Shown here: positions 1 to 5,322 of the stretch, piece by piece | Position numbering within the stretch: the stretch's first letter is position 1 | How the letters are laid out: each line of letters opens with the position of its first letter | DNA from: Planctomycetota bacterium | GTDB lineage: Bacteria > Planctomycetota > Phycisphaerae > Sedimentisphaerales > Anaerobacaceae | Length of the DNA stretch: 6,670 bases | NCBI GenBank assembly: GCA_003644295.1 | Contig: QNBZ01000076.1 | Span: forward strand, 1-6,670 | Direction of reading: 5' to 3' | Made by a program: the position numbers and the translations under genes | Notes under the pieces: model-generated | Told to the model about the DNA's origin: nothing | The model's database searches: none | Seen by the model: the letters and a program-made list of their open reading frames with translations, nothing else

Positions 1-37
1 ATAGCGATTAAAGCAAACCAAAGTGAAAAAATGCCAT

Positions 38-66
38 AACTTTAGGCACTCTGAACTTTAGGCACT
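38..66. repeat. Two 13-bp direct repeats after ftsQ
   Basis: AACTTTAGGCACT occurs exactly at 38-50 and 54-66, with a 16-nt period, 7 nt beyond the ftsQ stop codon. The 72 nt between ftsQ and the window edge otherwise show no gene start I can support. The ATG at 37 on the minus strand meets a stop after nine codons. In a classical dcw cluster ftsA would follow. Confidence 0.7.
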
Positions 67-72
67 GTAATG

Positions 73-1017
73 CTAATACTTGTCAATCGGCTGCGGGATA
101 TCGCCCTGTGGGTCGCGCAGGTTGATGTATTTTACATTGTTTAACAATGAGCCATATTCCTCGTAATGGCTGTATAGTTTAGCAAGTTTTTCCTCATCGG
201 TGGCCTCCAGATGTCGCTGCCAGGCACCGATTTCGGCCCCCCAGATAATCTCGGTATCGTCTTTTGCGTATAGAACAATATGCGGGAAACTGCTGTTTTG
301 ACGACCGTTGAAATTGCTTACATCGATACTGTCAATTTCATAGAGTAACGGTTTTTTTGACACGTCCATTTTATCTCTTTGGTCGAACAGGTCTAATACA
401 GCTACAGCCGCCGCGATGTCATCACGTCGCCAGAGGCTGCCCGTCGGCGGTGTTTTTGTTATAAGCGGCAACCCCTTAACCTTCACGATTGGTAAATTCG
501 GTATCGGTACAAAATCAAGCACAACAAGGTCGGCGTCCACATAAAATTTTCGCAGTCCCGATTTGACCAAAGCCAGCGGTTTGCGCCATCGCCCTTTGAC
601 GATGATGCTGTCGTGGGTGATTTGCACTTTTACTTCATCCAGCCAGGCAACTCGCTCCTCGATATTCCGCTGCACTGATTGTGCGGCATCTTCATCAAGT
701 TTCAAGTCCTCGCCATTGGCTACGGCAGCAGCGTAAACTTTCTCTTTAAGCGTTTGGCTAACCCAGACAGGAACATCGACCAATTTCAGACGACCGCTTT
801 TCTCCGATATCGCAGTAGCTTTTTCCACATATTTATCCAGAAAAACAAAGCCGATTCCAACAGCGGCGAGGACGCAAAGAACCGCCAATACTATAGAAAA
901 AAATATCAGACTGCGCCGGCGGTCAATGGTCTTTTTACGCCGCTTTTTTTTTGAAGTGCCCCTGTCGAATGATATCCTTTTCGTTCTGCTTTTTGTTTTT
1001 TTTCTTTTGGCCGTCAT
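73..1017 (-). CDS. ftsQ: FtsQ-like cell division protein (divergent)
   Basis: This is probably the bitopic divisome protein FtsQ, which in well-studied bacteria links early and late division proteins from the periplasmic side. Residues 1-36 are very rich in Lys/Arg and should be cytoplasmic. One hydrophobic helix follows at about 37-60, and the rest is extracytoplasmic. The stretch from WLDEVKVQI (125-133) through a basic strand (KGRWRKPLAL, 141-150) to FYVDADLVVL (158-167) and LPIVKVKG (175-182) follows the usual FtsQ order: PWV-x-V-x-V, an ERxPVA-like strand, a 'VD..G.VL' strand, then LP.l.G. The late segment HIVLYAKDDTEIIWG (246-260), then a Lys-rich helix and VKYINLRDP (295-303), fits the end of the FtsQ beta domain. 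Position confirms the call: it starts 6 nt after ddl, as in classical murC-murB-ddl-ftsQ order. The N-terminal POTRA part is poorly conserved. No Shine-Dalgarno is visible at the ATG. Product fairly sure; whether it works with an FtsZ ring is unknown. Confidence 0.75.
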   Translation of the reverse strand: MTAKRKKTKSRTKRISFDRGTSKKKRRKKTIDRRRSLIFFSIVLAVLCVLAAVGIGFVFLDKYVEKATAISEKSGRLKLVDVPVWVSQTLKEKVYAAAVANGEDLKLDEDAAQSVQRNIEERVAWLDEVKVQITHDSIIVKGRWRKPLALVKSGLRKFYVDADLVVLDFVPIPNLPIVKVKGLPLITKTPPTGSLWRRDDIAAAVAVLDLFDQRDKMDVSKKPLLYEIDSIDVSNFNGRQNSSFPHIVLYAKDDTEIIWGAEIGAWQRHLEATDEEKLAKLYSHYEEYGSLLNNVKYINLRDPQGDIPQPIDKY

Positions 1018-1023
1018 AAAAAT

Positions 1024-1995
1024 TTACGAGCTACGAGCAACGAGCGACGAATACGCCAACTCAATGATTTTTGTGTACAAATCACTCATTGAAAATCCCA
1101 CCCTTGCCGCCGCCTTGGGCAGAAGCGAATGCGGCGTAAAGCCCGGAATAGTATTTACCTCCAGAACATAAGCGGCCTGGTCGCCGCCAAGAATGAAATC
1201 AACTCTGCCGAAGTCCCGGCAGCCAAGTGCACCGAAGCAGTCGAGCGCCGCCGCATTGATTTTTGCTGTCAATTCCGGTTCGTTAATTGTATCAAAAAGA
1301 AACTCCGTTTGCTCGTCAATGTATTTTGCGTGGTAGTTATAGAAATTTTCTTTTGGTCTAATCTCAATAATTGGCAGTGGTCGACCGGCGAGGATGCTGA
1401 CGGTTACTTCCCTGCCCGGTATAAATTCTTCAATCATACAATCGCCGAATTCGCCCAGGCACTTTTTAGCGGCGGCAATAGCTTCGCTCACTCCGGAGAC
1501 AATACTGATGCCGACGCTGCTGCCCTGCCTTATCGGCTTTACCACATATTTGTCCGTAAACTCTTCGAGCCGTTTTTCAAGCCGTCGAATATCAACGTCG
1601 GTGTCGAACTTAACCGCCAGCGGCGTGTCTATACCGGCCTTGGTAAAGGCCTTTTTACTTGCCATTTTGTCGAACGCCAATCTGTTTGCCGCCGGGCCGC
1701 TGCCTGTATAAACGAGAGATTTATCTTCGAGTATTTGTTGCAGTTGGCCGTCTTCGCCGAATTTTCCATGCAGCGCGATAAAGAACACATCAATGCTATC
1801 GTCTTCCAGTATATCCAGTTTATCCGGCCTGACCTCGACGGTTACCACGTTCAGGCCGGCCTCTTTCAACGCCTGCGAAACACAATCGCCGCTTTCGATG
1901 CTAATCTCACGTTCTTCGCCGATACCGCCGGCAAGGACGGCTATTTTTAATGATTCGACTTTGCTCACCGCAAGTTTACTATTTTCTATTTTCAA
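1024..1995 (-). CDS. ddl: D-alanine--D-alanine ligase
   Basis: Ddl is the cytoplasmic ATP-grasp enzyme that joins two D-alanines for the end of the peptidoglycan stem peptide. All family landmarks are present in 323 residues: GGIGEEREIS (23-32, Glu28 aligning with the catalytic Glu15 of E. coli DdlB), LHGKFGEDG (75-83, His76), VVKPIRQGSSVGIS (151-164), the omega-loop FYNYHAKY (218-225), DFGRVDF (261-267, Arg264) and EVNTIPGFTPHSLLPKAA (279-296, metal ligands Glu279 and Asn281). Tyr225, equivalent to DdlB Tyr216, points to D-Ala-D-Ala rather than D-Ala-D-Lac specificity. The start is uncertain. The longest plausible frame begins with TTG 8 nt after the murB stop; a GTG at 1968 (residue 10) would give MSKVESLKIAVLAGG and also fits. 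Neither has a clear ribosome binding site, so translational coupling to murB is likely. Both ends of the frame are built from 7-nt repeats, so residues 1-6 and about 316-323 are probably not family sequence. Confidence 0.96.
   Translation of the reverse strand: MKIENSKLAVSKVESLKIAVLAGGIGEEREISIESGDCVSQALKEAGLNVVTVEVRPDKLDILEDDSIDVFFIALHGKFGEDGQLQQILEDKSLVYTGSGPAANRLAFDKMASKKAFTKAGIDTPLAVKFDTDVDIRRLEKRLEEFTDKYVVKPIRQGSSVGISIVSGVSEAIAAAKKCLGEFGDCMIEEFIPGREVTVSILAGRPLPIIEIRPKENFYNYHAKYIDEQTEFLFDTINEPELTAKINAAALDCFGALGCRDFGRVDFILGGDQAAYVLEVNTIPGFTPHSLLPKAAARVGFSMSDLYTKIIELAYSSLVARSS
1026..1052. repeat. Heptamer tandem repeat at the 3' end of ddl
   Basis: The plus strand reads three copies of ACGAGCN (N = T, A, G) and then a partial ACGAAT. 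On the minus strand this is the end of ddl, coding for about the last nine residues (YSSLVARSS); the stop TAA overlaps the final repeat base. The Ddl family normally ends soon after the IIELA helix (310-314), so these residues look like repeat-derived sequence. Confidence 0.7.
1979..1993. repeat. Heptamer repeat at the 5' end of ddl
   Basis: On the minus strand GAAAATA occurs twice in tandem followed by G. It starts at the third base of the TTG start codon and codes for the KIENS of residues 2-6. The same 15-nt sequence, with one mismatch, is found at the ispD start (6181-6167), where it also gives MKIENS. Confidence 0.55.
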
Positions 1996-2003
1996 TTTGC
2001 CAA

Positions 2004-2888
2004 TTACCAGATTTCGATTTCAAGTTCCAGTTCAACACCGAAGCGTTCTTTAACTCTCTGTTTTATGGCGTCTATAAGCCGAATAACATCGCTGCTTTTA
2101 CAGCCCTTTTCTGCGATTATGAAATTTGCGTGTTTTTCACTAACCGAAGCCCCTCCTATTTTCAGCCCTTTAAGGCCAGCTCTGTCGATAAGAGCTCCGG
2201 CAGAGATGCCCCTTGGATTTTTGAATATACAGCCGGAATTCTTTGTGTTTAACGGCTGACTGTTCTTTTTGTAAATCCAGATTTCCTTTACGGTTCGCAG
2301 TATTTGCGTCTGGTCGGCCTCGGCCAACTTCAGCCGGGCATTCAAAATGAATTTTGCGGTAATGTTTGTCCGGCGGTAGTCAAACATCAGTTCCGGCTTG
2401 CTCTTTTCAAAGATGTTTCCATTGCTATCCATCAACGTAACGGTCTCAACGGCGGCGCCGATGTCGCCGAAATTTCCACCGGCATTCATTCTTACAGCTC
2501 CGCCAATCGAGCCGGGTATGCCCGTCAGCATTTCGATACCCGAAAGCCCCTTCCGCACACAGGTCAAGACCAATTTGCTCATATCTGCGCCGGCCCAAGC
2601 GGTGAGTGACGATGTATCGTGGTCAAACTGCGTCCGTGTAAACTCTTCGGCTTCAAGTTTTATCACCGCTGCCCGCAGGCCCTTGTCGTCAACCAGCAAA
2701 TTGGAGCCGAAGCCCAGCACATAGACCGGAATATCATTTTCACCGCACCGCTGAACTACCTCTTTGAGCTGCTCGACTGTCTGCGGCCTTATAAAGTAAT
2801 CAGCCGGCCCTCCCAGGCCGTACCAAGTGTGCTTGGCCAACGGATGATTCGTTTCAACGATTTTCTCTAAGCCACTGAATATACTCAT
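2004..2888 (-). CDS. murB: UDP-N-acetylenolpyruvoylglucosamine reductase
   Basis: MurB is the cytoplasmic FAD enzyme that uses NADPH to reduce UDP-GlcNAc-enolpyruvate to UDP-MurNAc, the substrate of MurC next door. With the start at 2888 the protein has 294 residues, a normal length for the shorter type II MurB. Visible motifs are HTWYGLGGPADYF (20-32), VLGFGSNLLV (57-66, FAD pyrophosphate loop), GIEMLTGIPGSIGGAVRMNAG (117-137, FAD binding), FDYRRT (169-174), NSGCIFKNP (217-225) with Cys220 in the place of the proton-donating Ser of E. coli MurB, HANFI (253-257), and a final Glu290 aligning with E. coli Glu325. An upstream in-frame ATG at 2915 would add MQAIFGRWQ, but the ATG at 2888 has a GGAAGG Shine-Dalgarno 6 nt upstream and starts the conserved region, so it is preferred. 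The frame overlaps the end of murC by 35 nt, implying coupled translation. Confidence 0.96.
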   Translation of the reverse strand: MSIFSGLEKIVETNHPLAKHTWYGLGGPADYFIRPQTVEQLKEVVQRCGENDIPVYVLGFGSNLLVDDKGLRAAVIKLEAEEFTRTQFDHDTSSLTAWAGADMSKLVLTCVRKGLSGIEMLTGIPGSIGGAVRMNAGGNFGDIGAAVETVTLMDSNGNIFEKSKPELMFDYRRTNITAKFILNARLKLAEADQTQILRTVKEIWIYKKNSQPLNTKNSGCIFKNPRGISAGALIDRAGLKGLKIGGASVSEKHANFIIAEKGCKSSDVIRLIDAIKQRVKERFGVELELEIEIW

Positions 2889-4365
2889 CTGCCACCTTCC
2901 AAATATCGCCTGCACCCATAGTAACCACCAAATCGCCGGCGGTTACATTTTTTTTCAAATAATCGCAAATCCGGCTAAAACTGTCGATAAATACCGCATC
3001 CGTCGCATTGTCCCGGATTCGCTCAACAAGCATTTGCGAGTTAATTTCCTTTTTGCTCTCCGCCGAGTCCCGGACAAAATAAATCTCAGGGACAATGATT
3101 GCATCAGCCAGCTTAAAGCTTTCCGCAAAATCATCAAGTAAAAATCTTGTTCTGCTGTACTGATGCGGCTGAAAAACACACCAGATTCGCTTCGGCTGAT
3201 ACACTTGTCGCAGCGCTGCCAGTGATGCCCTGATTTCGGCCGGATGGTGTGCATAATCATCGATGACCGTGATCCTTCGGCTACGCTCAGGACAGGTTTG
3301 GCTGAACCGGCCTTTCAGCATAAGCCGACGGTCGATACCGGTAAAACCCGGCAGCAGCTCAAGTATCCGCTCGGAATTCAGGCCGGCGTTAACCGCCACA
3401 GCAACAACCGCCAGAGCGTTTGAGATGTTGTGCCTGCCCGGCAGAGAGATTCGAGTAGCACCCAGCAATTTACCATTATGATAAACATCAAAGGAATACA
3501 ACCCATTATTTAGTTGAATGTTCTGTGCAGAAAAATTGCAGGTTTTGTCAAATCCAAAGGTCTCACAGCGCACCGCCTTGTTATTCCCGCGAAAGCGGGA
3601 ATCCATAATTATTTTTGCCACATTTGAGTCTTCGCCGTTTGCAATCAGTACGCCTTCCGGTTTTACGCCAAGCGCAAACTTGCCGAAGGCGTCGACTATT
3701 TCGTCTTCGTCTTTATAGTAGTCCAGGTGGTCTGCTTCGATGTTTAGTATGCAGCCGACTTTCGGCTTCAGGTTTAAGAAGCTGCGGTCGTATTCGCAGG
3801 CCTCAGCGATGAAGTATTTACCACTGCCTGTGCCGGAAGAGGTTTTCAATTGAGTGATGTCAGCCCCGATAATAAAGTTCGGGTCGGCGCCGGCCTGTTT
3901 TAGTAAATAGACCAGCCATCCGCTTGTTGTGCTTTTGCCGTGAGTGCCGGCCACGGCAATACCGTCATACTGATTCATCAGTTCGCCGAGCATCCGTGCG
4001 TACTTGTAAATTTTCAAACCCCTTTGCCGGGCCAGCTTTAACTCAGGGTTGTCTTCTCGTATAGCCGCCGAGATGACAACCGCCTCGGCTTCGGCATTTA
4101 GATTGTCGGCTTTATGGCCGATTGCTATATCAGCGCCCATTCGGCAAAGTTTGGTTACAGCGCCGCTTGCCGTTTGGTCGGAGCCGGTGATAATAGCTTT
4201 GTGTTTCATTAGCAGTTTAGCCAGCCCGCTCATCCCGACGCCGCCTGCGCCGATGAAGTGAAATCTTTTACCTGCCAGCGCCACAGCATTGGTTGAATCT
4301 ACTATTTCGTATCTATGGATTGCCTTTATTTTATTGGGATAAGTTTGTATATCTGATTTCGTCAT
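2854..4365 (-). CDS. murC: UDP-N-acetylmuramate--L-alanine ligase with two in-frame repeat insertions
   Basis: MurC is the ATP-dependent cytoplasmic ligase that adds the first residue, L-Ala, to UDP-MurNAc. Domain 1 carries the UDP-binding loop FIGAGGVGMSGLA (37-49). Domain 2 has the P-loop GTHGKSTTSG (140-149), EACEYDRSFL (188-197), NIEADHLDYY (208-217) and PGRHNISNA (309-317). Domain 3 starts near GIDRRL (343-348) and has IDDYAHHPAEI (368-378), VFQPHQYSRT (397-406) and MGAGDIWKVADEY (483-495). All key motifs look intact. At 503 residues it is longer than the roughly 450-490 usual. The excess comes from about 31 residues before the Rossmann loop and two short insertions coded by palindromic repeats, at residues 254-262 (MDSRFRGNN) and 358-364 (CPERSRR), both in loop positions and both in frame. 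An in-frame GTG at 4284 (residue 28) is an alternative start. This is the first gene of the dcw group in this window. It lies downstream of a strong terminator, so it should have its own promoter between 4366 and 4422, though I see no convincing -35/-10 pair there. Confidence 0.97.
   Translation of the reverse strand: MTKSDIQTYPNKIKAIHRYEIVDSTNAVALAGKRFHFIGAGGVGMSGLAKLLMKHKAIITGSDQTASGAVTKLCRMGADIAIGHKADNLNAEAEAVVISAAIREDNPELKLARQRGLKIYKYARMLGELMNQYDGIAVAGTHGKSTTSGWLVYLLKQAGADPNFIIGADITQLKTSSGTGSGKYFIAEACEYDRSFLNLKPKVGCILNIEADHLDYYKDEDEIVDAFGKFALGVKPEGVLIANGEDSNVAKIIMDSRFRGNNKAVRCETFGFDKTCNFSAQNIQLNNGLYSFDVYHNGKLLGATRISLPGRHNISNALAVVAVAVNAGLNSERILELLPGFTGIDRRLMLKGRFSQTCPERSRRITVIDDYAHHPAEIRASLAALRQVYQPKRIWCVFQPHQYSRTRFLLDDFAESFKLADAIIVPEIYFVRDSAESKKEINSQMLVERIRDNATDAVFIDSFSRICDYLKKNVTAGDLVVTMGAGDIWKVADEYIQWLRENR
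2895..2900 (-). promoter_or_regulatory. Shine-Dalgarno of murB
   Basis: The minus strand reads GGAAGG, then a 6-nt spacer (TGGCAG), then the ATG at 2888. It lies inside the 3' end of murC. It is the main reason for choosing the 2888 start over the in-frame ATG at 2915. Confidence 0.6.
3273..3296 (-). repeat. 'PERSRR' type dispersed repeat inserted in murC
   Basis: The minus strand at 3292-3273 reads TCCTGAGCGTAGCCGAAGGA, preceded by ACCTG. It is an imperfect dyad with TCCT/AGGA ends. In the MurC frame it gives C-P-E-R-S-R-R (residues 358-364), between the GRFSQ strand and the ITVIDDYAHHP motif. I recognise the PERSRR peptide and this DNA as a short dispersed element seen in many environmental bacterial genomes. 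It is unrelated in sequence to the other murC insertion. Confidence 0.75.
3581..3606 (-). repeat. Palindromic repeat (dRS3-like) inserted in murC
   Basis: The core at 3583-3602 is a perfect inverted repeat, ATTCCCGCGAAAGCGGGAAT: 8-bp arms and a 4-nt loop. With its flanks it codes for MDSRFRGNN (MurC residues 254-262). The shape ATTCCC-N8-GGGAAT is that of the Neisseria dRS3 repeat, and the peptide DSRFRGN is one I recall as recurring in unrelated bacterial proteins and intergenic regions. It falls in the linker between GEDSNVAKII and VRCETFGFD of the MurC central domain, where family members usually have only a few residues. Confidence 0.8.
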
Positions 4366-4422
4366 AAATCATCCACGAGTTTTTGAAGTTCTGATATTGA
4401 GATTTTAACACAGAACGGCAGT

Positions 4423-4462
4423 AAAAAAAAGAAAAAAGGCCGCAAGCAGTGAACTTACGGCC
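4423..4462 (-). terminator. Rho-independent terminator of the PEP-CTERM gene
   Basis: On the minus strand GGCCGTAAG (4462-4454) pairs with CTTGCGGCC (4446-4438) over 9 positions, one a U-G wobble, around a 7-nt loop. A 15-nt tract of T with a single C (4437-4423) follows directly. It lies 25 nt after the stop codon at 4488 and 58 nt before the murC start, separating the two transcription units. Confidence 0.92.
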
Positions 4463-4487
4463 CTAATCAACAAATTCTCTAATTCAC

Positions 4488-5087
4488 TTATCCTCTGCGT
4501 CTTCTTCCCAACATCAAACCACCCAAGCCAAGCAGTAAAAGCGTTGCCTGCTCGGGAACGTATTCTATTGCATCTATATCAGGCCCGTCGTGAGGGTTAT
4601 TCGTATCGATACGGCCGTTTGTGACCATGATATATTTAGCATACTCAAGGCCTCCATTAGATAAGTCGAACCTTAGTGAACATCTTTTATAACGTTGTCC
4701 AAATGGCTGCGGCGAAGTTCCAGGACTCGGCCAGTTACTCTTGTTACTTATGTCCATACCAGCAAAAACCTCGAAAATCTCATTTTCTCCCTCATGCCAA
4801 TCGAAGAGATGTATTACGATTTCCTTTTGTTCGGTAATGTCTGGTACTATTTTGCCACCAAAATCCACTATTACGAATCCTGTGGTTTTATTATCGACTT
4901 CATCAAAATCAGTTTCGCCGTAGTAAGGTCCACCCATCTGACCATATGCATCTGGTGATCCCAAGACAACCGATGGCGAAAAGGCGTCCGGGGCCTGTGG
5001 AGAGTGATATATAACTGTTTCTGCATAGATACCACATGCTGGAGAGCAAACCGAAAGTAAAAGAATTAGCATAATGGTTTTCCTCAT
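4488..5087 (-). CDS. PEP-CTERM sorting domain protein, secreted
   Basis: This is a 199-residue exported protein of unknown function. Residues 1-22 form a classical signal peptide (MRKT, a Leu/Ile-rich core, then a cleavage site probably after GIYA). The C-terminus (178-199) is a PEP-CTERM tripartite tail: V-PEQ, a hydrophobic LLLLGLGGLMLG helix and RRRRG. Such tails are cut by an exosortase, and the protein is delivered to the outer surface or exopolysaccharide. The middle looks like an all-beta domain (FVIVDFGG 71-78, IHLFDWHEGENEIFEVFAG 92-110, LEYAKYIMVTN 147-157) ending in GPDIDAIEYVPE (168-179), a run common just before such tails. That resembles discoidin/jelly-roll surface domains, but I cannot assign a ligand. 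No catalytic motif is visible. It has its own strong ribosome binding site and terminator, so it is probably monocistronic. No exosortase gene is in the window. Confidence 0.88.
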   Translation of the reverse strand: MRKTIMLILLLSVCSPACGIYAETVIYHSPQAPDAFSPSVVLGSPDAYGQMGGPYYGETDFDEVDNKTTGFVIVDFGGKIVPDITEQKEIVIHLFDWHEGENEIFEVFAGMDISNKSNWPSPGTSPQPFGQRYKRCSLRFDLSNGGLEYAKYIMVTNGRIDTNNPHDGPDIDAIEYVPEQATLLLLGLGGLMLGRRRRG

Positions 5088-5093
5088 CTCTTG

Positions 5094-5100
5094 CTCCTCT
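5094..5100 (-). promoter_or_regulatory. Strong Shine-Dalgarno of the PEP-CTERM gene
   Basis: The minus strand reads AGAGGAG, then a 6-nt spacer (CAAGAG), then ATG at 5087. This is the best Shine-Dalgarno in front of any confirmed gene start in the window; the others have weak or no match. It supports high, independent translation of this gene. Confidence 0.8.
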
Positions 5101-5104
5101 AAAA

Positions 5105-5132
5105 TTTTAGTTATTGTTTTCTTAAACTAAAA
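5105..5132 (-). promoter_or_regulatory. AU-rich stem-loop in the PEP-CTERM gene leader
   Basis: On the minus strand TTTTAGTT (5132-5125) and AACTAAAA (5112-5105) are an exact 8-bp inverted repeat with a 12-nt A-rich loop. It ends just 4 nt before the AGAGGAG site. It is weak (two G-C pairs) and could tune access to the ribosome binding site, but a chance match in AT-rich DNA is possible. Confidence 0.35.
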
Positions 5133-5160
5133 GAATCGATGCTAAAAAAAACAAAATTTC

Positions 5161-5189
5161 ATTGCATAAGGCATCTCCTCCTTTGTCAA
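5161..5189 (-). promoter_or_regulatory. Promoter candidate for the PEP-CTERM gene
   Basis: A perfect -35 box TTGACA (5189-5184) is followed after 17 nt by TGCAAT (5166-5161), a 4/6 match to TATAAT. Transcription would start near 5154, giving a leader of about 65 nt that contains the 5105-5132 stem-loop. A weaker alternative lies upstream: TTGACT (5291-5286), 18 nt, TACAAC (5267-5262). Confidence 0.45.
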
Positions 5190-5192
5190 TTT

Positions 5193-5217
5193 GCGGCGCA
5201 ATAAAAAAGGACGCCGC
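5193..5217. repeat. Short hairpin GCGGCG/CGCCGC
   Basis: GCGGCG (5193-5198) and CGCCGC (5212-5217) form a 6-bp all-GC inverted repeat around a 13-nt A-rich loop, directly upstream of the promoter candidate. On the minus strand the T-run is in the loop rather than after the stem, so it is not a standard terminator. Function unknown. Confidence 0.4.
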
Positions 5218-5322
5218 TACATCGTGCCCACTCTAAGCCCGGCATTAGACGGGTCGCAAAAGTTGTATTTCATCATAATAACTCAAGTCAATTCAAGCCG
5301 CTATTTTTTACGACAAACCCAA

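Noticed and set aside
1..72. Start of ftsA after ftsQ
   Set aside because: The ATG at 37 and the GTGs before it on the minus strand all meet stop codons within this stretch. A TTG frame is open to the edge, but far too short to judge.
926..1171. Plus-strand frame with a hydrophobic stretch across the ftsQ-ddl border
   Set aside because: The hydrophobic residues come from reading the complement of the Lys/Arg-rich FtsQ N-terminus and its A-rich codons. No start signal, and it overlaps two real genes.
1129..1950. Long plus-strand open frame (273 codons) opposite ddl
   Set aside because: It lies entirely antisense to a clear ddl gene, and its translation has no family motif or sensible domain pattern. 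It is a shadow of ddl codon use.
2955..3260. Second minus-strand frame inside murC (101 codons)
   Set aside because: It is an out-of-frame reading of the MurC C-terminal domain, whose own frame has all expected motifs there. It does not indicate a frameshift.
5026..5087. Lipoprotein signal in the PEP-CTERM protein (Cys14 and Cys18)
   Set aside because: The residues before each Cys (LSV-C and SPA-C) do not fit a lipobox well, and a normal signal peptidase I site after GIYA is more likely.
5216..5234. Sigma-54 type promoter (GTGGGCACGATGTAGC) upstream of the PEP-CTERM gene
   Set aside because: PEP-CTERM genes in some proteobacteria use sigma-54, so I checked. The -12 part lacks TTGC, and the GG/GC spacing only works by shifting the -24 box.
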